A program made the translations under genes and the position numbers. Below, piece by piece: positions 1-7,361 of a stretch of DNA of 64,000 nucleotides; position 1 is the first letter of the stretch; every line of letters begins with the position of its first letter. Source of the stretch: Chitinophaga sp. sic0106 (GTDB lineage Bacteria > Bacteroidota > Bacteroidia > Chitinophagales > Chitinophagaceae). The stretch lies in the NCBI RefSeq assembly GCF_019219075.1, contig NZ_JAHUWJ010000004.1, positions 124,001 through 188,000 on the forward strand. The letters run 5' to 3'. Below the pieces are notes generated by a model. It was not told the DNA's origin, searched no databases, and worked only from the letters and a program-made list of their open reading frames with translations.

Positions 1-230
1 TGAAATATGCCGCCGTAGTGCTAATGCTGGCAGGGATTGGCTATGCCTTCCGTCAGCACCATGAAACCAAGCTAATAGCGGCCCGCCAGGAAGCGGAAGA
101 TCGAAAGGCTTATATGGAAGCCAAAAAAGCATTGGCAATGCTCAGTCGCAACTTTAATAAAGGCACTGATAAAATGCAACAGTTGTCTTATTTCAATACC
201 GCCGTAGAAAAGCTACAAGGAAGTAATTAA
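1..230 (+). CDS. small membrane protein, start at or before window edge
   Basis: Bases 1-2 (TG) could complete an ATG whose A lies one base before the window; translation from there gives 76 residues, but a longer protein cannot be excluded. The visible N-terminus is a hydrophobic stretch of about 18 residues (one probable membrane helix), followed by a charged region rich in Lys, Glu and Gln that looks helical. It lies 32 bases before two DUF4252 genes in the same direction. In Bacteroidota such pairs commonly follow an ECF sigma-factor gene and a small membrane protein, so an anti-sigma-like or accessory role is possible. That is inference; no domain is recognised. Confidence 0.6.
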   Translation, partial: KYAAVVLMLAGIGYAFRQHHETKLIAARQEAEDRKAYMEAKKALAMLSRNFNKGTDKMQQLSYFNTAVEKLQGSN

Positions 231-262
231 AACCAACCGATTTACTTTTAAATTTTAGAGAG

Positions 263-790
263 ATGAAACGATCACTATTATTAATCATCACTGTATTGCT
301 CAGTTGCCAGCTGTTTGCGCAACAGGGGAGTAGCGTAATTGAACGCTTCTTTCAGCGATACGAGAATGACCGCAGTTTCACCGTGATTACCATTACTCCC
401 AAAATGTTCAGCATGTTTGGAAAATTCGATGCCAACGATCCCGATGCCAAAACATTTATGCGGGTGGTGCAAAAGCTCAAAGGCCTGCGCATTCTCAGCA
501 AAGAAACCACCAAAGACGGTCAGCGTTTGTACCGCGAAGCAGCAGCTTACCTCGGCAGCGATTTTGAGGAGCTGATGACCATTCGTGATAAAGAAAGCGA
601 CCTCAAATTTCTCGTGAAAGAAAACGCCAAGGGCAACATCAATGAGCTGGTAATGCTGGTAGGCGGTACTTCACAGTTCCTGGCTATGAGCCTGGTAGGG
701 GATATTGACCTCAACGAAATCTCACAGATCGCGTCCAACATTGATATCCAGGGTATGGATAATCTCAAGAATGTACGCAAGAAAAAGTAA
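263..790 (+). CDS. DUF4252 domain-containing secreted protein (first copy)
   Basis: A 175-residue protein with a clear signal peptide (MKRSLLLIITVLLSCQLFAQ, cleavage probably after the Gln at residue 20). The rest resembles DUF4252, a Bacteroidota family without a known biochemical function: a region with phenylalanines near the start (FFQRYENDRSFTVITITPKM), a central part ending in LRILSKET, and a C-terminal half containing ELVMLVGG. It probably sits in the periplasm or cell envelope. It is followed 24 bases later by a second member of the family, so the two are probably co-transcribed with the preceding membrane protein. The ATG follows a short AG-rich stretch (TTTTAGAGAG), the nearest thing to a ribosome site here. 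Confidence 0.85.
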   Translation: MKRSLLLIITVLLSCQLFAQQGSSVIERFFQRYENDRSFTVITITPKMFSMFGKFDANDPDAKTFMRVVQKLKGLRILSKETTKDGQRLYREAAAYLGSDFEELMTIRDKESDLKFLVKENAKGNINELVMLVGGTSQFLAMSLVGDIDLNEISQIASNIDIQGMDNLKNVRKKK

Positions 791-814
791 CCTCACAATT
801 AAAACCAACGACGT

Positions 815-1324
815 ATGAAAACATTCTTAATTGGCTGTAGTATGTTATTGATGGCAGGCACTGTGGCTGCCCAGGAGAAAAGTATCCGGGAATTTAAGGA
901 CAGCTTTAAAGGTAAGGCGGATATGACCACCGTGCACCTCGGTTCCATGGCCATGAAGCTGGCAGGGATGGTGATGAAGATGGATAAGGATGATGATCCT
1001 GAAACAATAGCTGCCAAAAAACTAATTGACAAGGTAAAAAACCTGCGGATCTATTCCTTTGAAAACCTGGACAGTACTGCGATTGCAGCGAACGATGTGT
1101 TTAAGTTGAAACGCAACCTGGAAGTAAAAGACCATTACGAATTACTGATGGAAGTGCGGGAACAAAATAACCAGATTCATATCCTGAACAAGGGTAAAAA
1201 TGACGAGCTGGGCGACCTGGTGATGTTGATTCAGGGCGACAGGGAGTTAACGGTAATCAACCTGCATACGACATTGAAAATAGAAGATGTGAACGGCCTC
1301 GTGAAACAGTTTGCCAGCAATTAA
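815..1324 (+). CDS. DUF4252 domain-containing secreted protein (second copy)
   Basis: A 169-residue paralogue of the preceding gene, with its own signal peptide (MKTFLIGCSMLLMAGTVAAQ). It shares the family layout: TTVHLGSMAMKLAGMVMKM near the start, LRIYSFENLD in the middle and DELGDLVMLIQGDRELTVIN near the end. Function unknown. The stop codon overlaps the stop codon of the convergent DUF721 gene by four bases (TTAA), leaving no room for a separate terminator. The duplication suggests paired or interacting envelope proteins, but nothing in the sequence proves this. Confidence 0.85.
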   Translation: MKTFLIGCSMLLMAGTVAAQEKSIREFKDSFKGKADMTTVHLGSMAMKLAGMVMKMDKDDDPETIAAKKLIDKVKNLRIYSFENLDSTAIAANDVFKLKRNLEVKDHYELLMEVREQNNQIHILNKGKNDELGDLVMLIQGDRELTVINLHTTLKIEDVNGLVKQFASN

Positions 1325-1608
1325 CGGATCATTACTTCTTTGACCGCGTTTTCTCCCAGCATTTCATTGACCAATTTGATAATCTTGTCTTTAGAATAAG
1401 ATAACTCCTGTTTAAGTGGCGCCACACTGGTAGTTATGATCAATTTCCCATCGATTAACTGAATCCCGGAAGTATACCTTGCAATCGTTTTCCCCATTAT
1501 CTGTTCCCAGTTTTCCTGGATACGAACTTCTGTCAGGCGGGGTTTCATCCTGCTTTTGTTCATAAATTCCCTGAGGGCATCTCCTATACTGGTGGTTCCG
1601 TGACGCAT
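1321..1608 (-). CDS. DUF721 family protein, DciA-like
   Basis: A 95-residue protein of the DUF721 family. The N-terminal helix-rich part (GDALREFMNKSRMKPRLTEV) and the core with WEQIMGKTIARYT are typical: a conserved Trp followed by a small basic domain. Members called DciA load the replicative helicase DnaB in bacteria that lack DnaC. Placement beside recF, as in the dnaA-dnaN-recF region of other bacteria, fits a replication role. It starts 34 bases after recF ends, in the same direction, and is probably translated from the recF transcript. The assignment to DciA function rather than plain DUF721 is inference. Confidence 0.8.
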   Translation of the reverse strand: MRHGTTSIGDALREFMNKSRMKPRLTEVRIQENWEQIMGKTIARYTSGIQLIDGKLIITTSVAPLKQELSYSKDKIIKLVNEMLGENAVKEVMIR

Positions 1609-1642
1609 GGTGCGAAATTATGAAATTTTACTGTTCCTTTCC

Positions 1643-2722
1643 TTAAATGTTTATCACCTGGATATTTTCTCCTGTAGCCTCAAATGCTTGCTGCAGGCGG
1701 GCTGCATGGGTATCGGTAATAAATACCTGTCCATAGTCCGGACTGGCCACCAGGGCGATGAGTCGCATCACTCTTTCCTGGTCCAGCTTTTCGAATACAT
1801 CATCGAGCAGCAGGAGGGGCGGGAAGCGTTTATGTTGCTTCAGCACTTCGTATTGCGCCAGTTTGAGGGCAAATAGAAAGCTTTTGCGCTGCCCCTGGGA
1901 GGCACTGGATTTCATGGGGTAGTCGTTGAGCAGGAACACGAGGTCATCGCGGTGAATGCCGGTACTGGTGCGTTGGAGCTGCATATCTCTGAACCTGGCG
2001 GCGCTGAGTTGTTTTTCGAAGTCTTCTTCCAGCAGGGAGCATTGGTAGCGGATATTGACAACTTCGTGTGTGCCGGAGATGTAGTCGTACAGGCGTTGAA
2101 CCTGTGGGATGAAGTCTGCCAGGAATTTCTTTCTGGTGAGATAGACGGGTGTCCCATGTTGTACCAGTTGGAGATCGAACACATCCAGCAGTTGGTTGGC
2201 GGCGGGGCCGGCCTGCTCCATATTTTTCAGGAGGGTGTTGCGCTGGAGGAGGATTTTCTGGTAGGTGATGAGGTGCTCGAGGTAGTCCGGATTGAGCTGG
2301 GATAGGAGGGTATCGAGCCATTTGCGGCGTTCCTCGCTGCCGCCGGTGATGATTTCGGCATCATCGGGAGCAATCATAACGGCCGGGAACTGACCGATAT
2401 GGCGGCTGAATTTCTCGTATTTATCCTCGTTGAGAGAGATTTCCTTTTTGCCTTCCTTGAGGGTGCAAACCACTTTTTCTATGCTGCCGTTACGGTCGAG
2501 CATGCCTTCGAGCCGGAAGCCGTTGGTCTGGTACTGGGTATTGTGGCTTTCGTTGGCGTTAAAATAGCTTTTGGTGAAGCAGAGGTAGTAGATGGCGTCG
2601 AGGAGGTTGGTTTTACCGGAGCCGTTGCGGCCGGTAATGCCTACAATCCGCTGGTGGAACTGGAAGTTGCGCCCGGCGTAGTTTTTGAATTGTACGATTG
2701 ATATGTTTCTTATATGCAGCAA
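1643..2722 (-). CDS. recF: DNA replication and repair protein RecF
   Basis: RecF is an SMC-like ATPase that helps load RecA at single-strand gaps. Visible motifs are the Walker A loop (GRNGSGKT, about residues 31-38), the ABC signature region (SASQGQRKSFLFALKLAQ) and Walker B with the adjacent D-loop (LLLLDDVFEKLD). The open frame extends upstream to a TTG at 2755, but RecF proteins normally begin directly with a sequence like MLHIRNISIVQFKNY, so I place the start at the TTG at 2722, giving 359 residues, the usual family length. The gene is followed closely by the DUF721 gene. Confidence 0.93.
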   Translation of the reverse strand: MLHIRNISIVQFKNYAGRNFQFHQRIVGITGRNGSGKTNLLDAIYYLCFTKSYFNANESHNTQYQTNGFRLEGMLDRNGSIEKVVCTLKEGKKEISLNEDKYEKFSRHIGQFPAVMIAPDDAEIITGGSEERRKWLDTLLSQLNPDYLEHLITYQKILLQRNTLLKNMEQAGPAANQLLDVFDLQLVQHGTPVYLTRKKFLADFIPQVQRLYDYISGTHEVVNIRYQCSLLEEDFEKQLSAARFRDMQLQRTSTGIHRDDLVFLLNDYPMKSSASQGQRKSFLFALKLAQYEVLKQHKRFPPLLLLDDVFEKLDQERVMRLIALVASPDYGQVFITDTHAARLQQAFEATGENIQVINI

Positions 2723-2906
2723 AGAAAAAAAATATTCGATCTGATTAATATGCAAATTTACGATGATTTATAACTGATAAAAAGCCGTGTCGGGTGGACG
2801 TCTGCGGCTGCTTTTCAGTTCCTAACTGCAAAACTCACTGAATTTGATGAAATTGCATAATTTATCAGGAATTGGAATTGATATTTAAATTTTAGGATTT
2901 TCCTGT

Positions 2907-2914
2907 TATATTTG
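2907..2914 (+). promoter_or_regulatory. -7 promoter box of pdhA (TATATTTG)
   Basis: Exact match to the Bacteroidota -7 consensus TAnnTTTG. Transcription would begin roughly 5-8 bases downstream, which rules out the TTG at 2912 as the pdhA start and favours the GTG at 2951 (or 2933). No convincing -33 TTG at the usual distance was found. Confidence 0.5.
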
Positions 2915-2950
2915 CGAACAAATTTAGAAAGAGTGCAAACTAAAACAGAC

Positions 2951-3943
2951 GTGAAGACGAAATTCACCAAAGAGACGTATCTGTACTGGTATGAATTGAT
3001 GCTTTTGCTGCGCCGTTTTGAAGAAAAGGCGGGCCAATTGTATGGTATGCAGAAGATCCGTGGTTTTTGCCATTTGTACATAGGACAGGAAGCAATTGCT
3101 GCTGGTGCAATGACAGCTACAAAGCCGGACGATAAATTCATTACCGCGTACCGTGATCACGGATTGGCTTTAGCGAAAGGTATTTCTGCTAATGCTTGTA
3201 TGGCGGAATTGTATGGTAAGGCGACAGGTTGTTCCAAAGGTAAGGGAGGAAGTATGCACTTTTTCTCTGTGGAGCACAGCTTCTACGGCGGTCACGGTAT
3301 CGTGGGTGCACAGATAGGAACAGGCGCTGGTCTTGCTTTCGCAGAGCAGTACAAAGGAACTGATAATGTGGCGGTATGCTTCTTCGGTGACGGTGCTGCA
3401 CGCCAGGGTATCCTGCATGAAACCTTTAACATGGCCATGCTGTGGAAACTCCCGGTAATATTTGTTTGTGAGAACAACATGTACGCGATGGGTACTTCAG
3501 TAGAACGTACTTCTAACGTACTGGACATTTATAAGCTGTCTAACGCTTATGAAATGCCTTCCGATACCATCGATGGTATGAGCTGCGAAGCGGTACACGA
3601 GGGTTTTGAAAGAGCAGTTAAACGCGCTCGCGCCGGTGAAGGTCCTACCTTGCTGGAAGTAAAAACTTACCGCTACCGTGGTCACTCTATGAGTGATCCT
3701 GCGAAATACCGTACTAAAGAAGAGGTAGAAGATTATAAAGAGCAGGATCCGATCAACCAGGTTCTGAAAGTAATCCAGAAGAACAAATGGGCTACTGAAG
3801 CTGAGATCGAAGCCATAAACGATAAAGTGAAGAAAGAGGTGGAAGATTGCGTGCAATTTGCGGAAGAATCTCCTTGGCCTTCTGACGATGAACTGCTGAA
3901 GGATGTTTATATCCAGGAAGATTATCCGTTTATCGTTGACTAA
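2951..3943 (+). CDS. pdhA: pyruvate dehydrogenase E1 component, alpha subunit
   Basis: E1-alpha decarboxylates pyruvate with thiamine diphosphate and passes the acetyl group to E2. The thiamine-binding motif is intact: GDG at about residues 146-148 and ENN at 174-176. The phosphorylation-loop region RYRGHSMSDP is also present. Start choice: in-frame TTG 2912 and GTG 2933 also exist, but homologues begin like MKTKFTKETYLYWYELM and the promoter box at 2907-2914 lies over the TTG, so GTG 2951 is preferred (330 residues). The beta subunit and E2 are not next to it, so the complex is encoded at more than one locus or the order is split. A strong hairpin terminator follows. Confidence 0.93.
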   Translation: MKTKFTKETYLYWYELMLLLRRFEEKAGQLYGMQKIRGFCHLYIGQEAIAAGAMTATKPDDKFITAYRDHGLALAKGISANACMAELYGKATGCSKGKGGSMHFFSVEHSFYGGHGIVGAQIGTGAGLAFAEQYKGTDNVAVCFFGDGAARQGILHETFNMAMLWKLPVIFVCENNMYAMGTSVERTSNVLDIYKLSNAYEMPSDTIDGMSCEAVHEGFERAVKRARAGEGPTLLEVKTYRYRGHSMSDPAKYRTKEEVEDYKEQDPINQVLKVIQKNKWATEAEIEAINDKVKKEVEDCVQFAEESPWPSDDELLKDVYIQEDYPFIVD

Positions 3944-3960
3944 AAGTCATTAACTTGCAA

Positions 3961-3997
3961 TAACAGTCCCTTCGGATCAGCTCCGGAGGGACTGTTA
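3961..3997 (+). terminator. hairpin terminator after pdhA
   Basis: Inverted repeat with arms TAACAGTCCCT (3961-3971) and AGGGACTGTTA (3987-3997), extended inward by four more pairs (one of them G-T), leaving a 7-base loop. It is followed by only a short T-containing stretch. It lies 17 bases after the pdhA stop and before the next gene. Confidence 0.8.
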
Positions 3998-4045
3998 TTC
4001 ACTTGCAGCTATTCATAAACCAAGCAACTACAATTACACATTAAA

Positions 4046-4747
4046 ATGGCAGAAACTAAAAATAAAGCCACTGAACCGCAAACTGCATCTCAGGATTTCG
4101 ACCTGCAGGGGTCAATGCACCGCGCGGAGGATTTCTATACCAAGAATAAAAATATTATCAATATTGGCCTCCTCGCAGTGGTAGTAGTTGTCGGAGGTTT
4201 CTTCGCATACAACCGTTTCATTAAACAACCTAATGAAACCAAAGCCCAGGAAATGATTTTCCAGGCGCAGAACAGCTTTGCGGTAGATTCTTTCAAAGTT
4301 GCCCTGAATGGTAATGGTAACAACTACGGTTTCCTGCAGGTGATCGATAAATACGGCAGCACCAAAGCGGGTAATGTTGCTAAATACAGCGCCGGCGTAT
4401 GCTACATCCGCCTGGGCGAATACCAGAAAGGTATCGACATGCTGAAAAATTTCTCTTCTGATGACCTGATGCTGCAACCTGCTGCATTTGGCCTCATCGG
4501 CGACGCTTACATGGAACTGAACCAGGTAAACGACGGTATCGAGTTTTACAAAAAAGCCGGTCATTATAACGACAACGAACTGACTGCGCCTGTATACCTG
4601 TTCCGCGCCGGAATGGCACTGCGTAAAGCTGGTAAAGACCAGGACGCCGTAGCGATCTTCAAAGAGATCAAAGAAAAATATCCAATGAGTGCTGAAGGCA
4701 GAGAGATCGATAAATATCTCGCTGTTCTCGGTGATGTAAGAAACTAA
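4046..4747 (+). CDS. membrane-anchored tetratricopeptide repeat protein
   Basis: A 233-residue protein with a short cytoplasmic N-terminus, one membrane helix at about residues 34-55 (IGLLAVVVVVGGFFAYNRFI) and a C-terminal region of TPR-like repeats (AKYSAGVCYIRLGEYQKGI, LIGDAYMELNQVNDGIEFY, YLFRAGMALRKAGKDQDAV). The architecture, a single N-terminal helix followed by TPRs, resembles YfgM-type proteins that work with periplasmic chaperones. Close homology is not established. It lies between two hairpins and is probably its own transcription unit. Confidence 0.75.
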   Translation: MAETKNKATEPQTASQDFDLQGSMHRAEDFYTKNKNIINIGLLAVVVVVGGFFAYNRFIKQPNETKAQEMIFQAQNSFAVDSFKVALNGNGNNYGFLQVIDKYGSTKAGNVAKYSAGVCYIRLGEYQKGIDMLKNFSSDDLMLQPAAFGLIGDAYMELNQVNDGIEFYKKAGHYNDNELTAPVYLFRAGMALRKAGKDQDAVAIFKEIKEKYPMSAEGREIDKYLAVLGDVRN

Positions 4748-4764
4748 TATCGGTGCAGTGGCTG

Positions 4765-4807
4765 GCTTTTAGCAGCCGGAATGAAAAGATATTCGGATGC
4801 TAAAAGC
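4765..4807 (+). terminator. hairpin between the TPR gene and ribH
   Basis: Arms GCTTTTAGCA (4765-4774) and TGCTAAAAGC (4798-4807) pair perfectly over 10 bp, with a long inner loop that can pair weakly. No T-run follows. It may terminate the TPR gene or sit in the ribH leader. It does not resemble an FMN riboswitch. Confidence 0.4.
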
Positions 4808-4839
4808 TGCTACACATCAGCAAATGAAAGCAACAGAAT

Positions 4840-5340
4840 ATGTCTGATAATAACAAGAGCTTATTAAATGATGCTGGCATTCTCAACCTGGAGGATGCCA
4901 GTGTTGTTATGGTCTATACCGAATGGAACGACCATATCATCAACGAACTGGTAGCCGGTTGCGAAAAATCACTGGCACAGTACAAAGTGGCTAAAACCAA
5001 CAAGATTGTTGTTCCCGGCGCATTTGAACTGCCATACGCCTGTAAGCAATACTGGGAGGCTACCCAGGGTACCGGTAATCAACCTGGCGCTATTATTGCA
5101 TTTGGTTGCGTAATCCGTGGTGAAACACCACACTTTGACTATGTATGTAAAGCCGTTACGGAAGGAATACTGCAACTGAACCTTCAGTTACCCGTTCCCG
5201 TTATATTTGGAATTCTTACAGTAGACAACGAACAACAGGCACTCGACCGCCTGGGTGGGGCACACGGTCATAAAGGAGAAGAAGCTGCTATCACCGCACT
5301 GAAAATGATAGCACTGCAAAGGTCATTGGCAAAGAGCTAA
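4840..5340 (+). CDS. ribH: 6,7-dimethyl-8-ribityllumazine synthase
   Basis: RibH condenses 5-amino-6-ribitylamino-uracil with dihydroxybutanone phosphate, the penultimate step of riboflavin synthesis. The 166-residue length and the motifs fit: VPGAFELPYACK (substrate loop), GCVIRGETPHFDYVCKA with the catalytic His, VPVIFGILTVDNEQQAL, and RLGGAHGHKGEEAA at the phosphate-binding end. No other rib gene is nearby, so ribH stands apart from the rest of the pathway. It is followed 9 bases later by the iron-sulfur protein gene. Confidence 0.95.
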   Translation: MSDNNKSLLNDAGILNLEDASVVMVYTEWNDHIINELVAGCEKSLAQYKVAKTNKIVVPGAFELPYACKQYWEATQGTGNQPGAIIAFGCVIRGETPHFDYVCKAVTEGILQLNLQLPVPVIFGILTVDNEQQALDRLGGAHGHKGEEAAITALKMIALQRSLAKS

Positions 5341-5349
5341 AACTATAAG

Positions 5350-6069
5350 ATGAACGTACAGTTATTCATACCATGCTTTGTAGACCAAATGTTCCCGGAA
5401 ACCGCTTTCAATATGGTGAAAGTATTGGAGAAACTGGGATGCAACGTGGCCTATAACCCCGAGCAAACCTGCTGCGGCCAGCCCGCATTCAACGCAGGGT
5501 ATCACGACGAATGCCGCTCGGTAGCCACCAAATTCCTGAAAGACTTCCATACTTTTGATTATATTGTAGCACCAAGCGGTTCCTGTACCGGATTTGTCCG
5601 CAACTACTACGGAAAACTGTTTGATAACTCCGCCGCACACAATGAAGTGAAACTCCTGAAGAAAAACCTTTTCGAGTTTACCGAATTCCTGGTGGATGTT
5701 TTGCACGTGACAGATTTAGGCGCCAGCCTCAACGGAATTGGCACCTATCACGACGCCTGCGGCGCATTGAGAGAATGCGGTATCAAACAAGGACCCAGAA
5801 AATTGCTGGAAAATGTGAAGGGACTGGAACTGAAGGAAATGAATGACTGTGAAACATGCTGCGGCTTCGGAGGTACATTCTCCGTTAAATTTGAGCCTAT
5901 ATCCATGGGTATGGGCGAACAAAAAGTCAATAACGCGGTAGCCAGCGGAGCAGACTACCTGATCTCCACTGACCTGTCATGCCTCATGCACCTCGACGGC
6001 TATATTCGCAAACACGGAACCAATATTAAACTCATGCACATCGCGGATGTCCTGGCCAGCGGCTGGTAA
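5350..6069 (+). CDS. (Fe-S)-binding protein with two CCG domains, LutA/YkgE-like
   Basis: A 239-residue protein with two cysteine-rich CCG domains. The first runs from FIPCFVDQMFP to EQTCCGQPAFNAGY, the second from YHDACGALRECG to CETCCGFGGTFSVK, with a later Cys in DLSCLMHLDG. This is the layout of LutA/YkgE and of the cofactor-binding subunits of heterodisulfide-reductase-type enzymes. LutA works with LutB and LutC in lactate oxidation, but neither gene is present here, so its electron partner is unknown. It overlaps no gene and is separated from ribH by 9 bases and from the EVE gene by about 31. Confidence 0.85.
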   Translation: MNVQLFIPCFVDQMFPETAFNMVKVLEKLGCNVAYNPEQTCCGQPAFNAGYHDECRSVATKFLKDFHTFDYIVAPSGSCTGFVRNYYGKLFDNSAAHNEVKLLKKNLFEFTEFLVDVLHVTDLGASLNGIGTYHDACGALRECGIKQGPRKLLENVKGLELKEMNDCETCCGFGGTFSVKFEPISMGMGEQKVNNAVASGADYLISTDLSCLMHLDGYIRKHGTNIKLMHIADVLASGW

Positions 6070-6100
6070 TCCCCTGCATCATCATCAAAACACAGCAACA

Positions 6101-6511
6101 ATGAACTACTGGCTGGTGAAGTCTGAGCCATTTAAATATTCCTGGGAGCAGTTTGTAAAAGACAAAGTGACCTTCTGGGATGGCGTACGTAATTATCAGG
6201 CGCGGAATAATCTCAAAGCCATGCAAAAGGGTGACCAGGTCCTCTTTTATCATAGCAATGAAGGATTGGAAATTGTAGGACTGGCCACTGTAGCCAAAGA
6301 ATCTTATCAGGACCCCACCACACCTGATCCTAACTGGGTAGTAGTGGACCTGAAGCCCCTGAAGCCTTTCAAAAAACCTGTTACCCTGGCCGCAATGAAG
6401 GCCGAAAAAAGCCTGGCCAACCTGTCGCTTATCCGTCAGGGACGCCTCTCCGTTTGTAACGTTACACCGGAAGAATTCAAGGTGATCATGGAGATGGGTG
6501 GAATGAAGTAA
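6101..6511 (+). CDS. EVE domain-containing protein
   Basis: A 136-residue protein consisting of a single EVE domain, a PUA/ASCH-like fold thought to bind modified bases in RNA or DNA. The beginning MNYWLVKSEPFKYSWEQF, the WDGVRNYQARNNLKAMQKGD segment and GDQVLFYHSN are characteristic of the stand-alone bacterial and human THYN1-like forms. An upstream in-frame start at 6047 would lie inside the previous gene and is not needed. It sits between the CCG protein and the sirtuin in the same direction. The physiological ligand is not known. Confidence 0.9.
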   Translation: MNYWLVKSEPFKYSWEQFVKDKVTFWDGVRNYQARNNLKAMQKGDQVLFYHSNEGLEIVGLATVAKESYQDPTTPDPNWVVVDLKPLKPFKKPVTLAAMKAEKSLANLSLIRQGRLSVCNVTPEEFKVIMEMGGMK

Positions 6512-6558
6512 GGGACCATGCATAAAACGGCATAACCTTAATCCCAAATAATATTCTC

Positions 6559-7266
6559 ATGAAAAAGAGACTGGTAGTGCTAACCGGAGCAGGTATCAGC
6601 GCAGAAAGCGGCCTTAAAACATTCCGTGATTCAGACGGACTGTGGGAAGGATACGACGTGTATGCGGTGGCATCTCCTGATGGTTGGCGTAAAGATCCGG
6701 CACTGGTGCTGGACTTCTACAATGTGCGCCGCAAAGATGTAGGCAGCGCTCAACCTAATGCCGCCCATATCGGCCTTGCAAAACTGGAAGAACATTTTGA
6801 AGTACGCATTATCACACAAAACATCGATGACCTCCATGAAAGAGCAGGATCTACCAACGTGATGCACCTGCATGGAGAAATCTTTAAAATGCGCAGTGTA
6901 CATGATGAGGACGAGCAAAATATCATGGACATCAAAGGTGATATCAGCATCGGTGATGTAGGTCCTGACGGCGGACAACTGCGCCCGCACATCGTATGGT
7001 TTGGTGAGGAAGTATCTATGATCGCACCTGCTCAGCGGGAAGTGCGGATGGCAGATATATTCGTAGTCGTTGGTACGTCGCTGAATGTTTACCCGGCCGC
7101 CGGTTTGCTCAATTACGCACCGGTGCACGCTCATAAGTTTATCATCGACAAAAAAATACCTCCGGTGGATGGTTATTACAACAACCTGCATCAGATTGAA
7201 AGTCCGGCCACCACTGGTGTGGAGGAGCTGACAAGGGTGTTGCTGGAAAAATATCTTGCAGATTAA
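6559..7266 (+). CDS. NAD-dependent protein deacylase, sirtuin class III (CobB/SIRT5-like)
   Basis: A 235-residue sirtuin that removes acyl groups from lysine using NAD. Motifs seen: GAGISAESGLKTFRDSDGLW (NAD binding), TQNIDDLHERAG, the catalytic His in MHLHGE, and LRPHIVWFGEE. The Tyr-x-x-Arg pair in FYNVRRK matches the Y92/R95 pair that gives CobB and SIRT5 their desuccinylase preference. The stretch where other sirtuins carry four zinc-binding cysteines (between HGEIFKM and LRPHIVW) contains no cysteine at all. It follows the EVE gene by 47 bases and ends at a very strong hairpin. Confidence 0.92.
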   Translation: MKKRLVVLTGAGISAESGLKTFRDSDGLWEGYDVYAVASPDGWRKDPALVLDFYNVRRKDVGSAQPNAAHIGLAKLEEHFEVRIITQNIDDLHERAGSTNVMHLHGEIFKMRSVHDEDEQNIMDIKGDISIGDVGPDGGQLRPHIVWFGEEVSMIAPAQREVRMADIFVVVGTSLNVYPAAGLLNYAPVHAHKFIIDKKIPPVDGYYNNLHQIESPATTGVEELTRVLLEKYLAD

Positions 7267-7307
7267 AAGCAAAGAAGGAGAGCCGCAGGGCTCTCCTTCT
7301 TTGCTTT
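7266..7307 (+). terminator. 19-bp hairpin terminator after the sirtuin gene
   Basis: Arms at 7266-7284 and 7289-7307 pair without a mismatch over 19 bp around the tetraloop GCAG. The left arm starts at the sirtuin stop codon (TAA, 7264-7266). It abuts a second hairpin at 7308. Confidence 0.85.
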
Positions 7308-7342
7308 GGGAGGTATTCCGCGCCCGGCGCGGAATACCTCCC
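7308..7342 (-). terminator. 15-bp hairpin, probably terminating the minus-strand gene
   Basis: Arms GGGAGGTATTCCGCG (7308-7322) and CGCGGAATACCTCCC (7328-7342) with a 5-base GC loop. It lies 20 bases beyond the end of the minus-strand saccharopine-dehydrogenase-like gene and starts on the base after the previous hairpin ends. Confidence 0.75.
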
Positions 7343-7361
7343 GGTAATAACGAATGTATTG

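Noticed and set aside
4747-4840. Possible FMN riboswitch before ribH
   Set aside because: The gap of 92 bases is too short for the RFN element and holds only a simple 10-bp hairpin; the conserved RFN stems were not seen.
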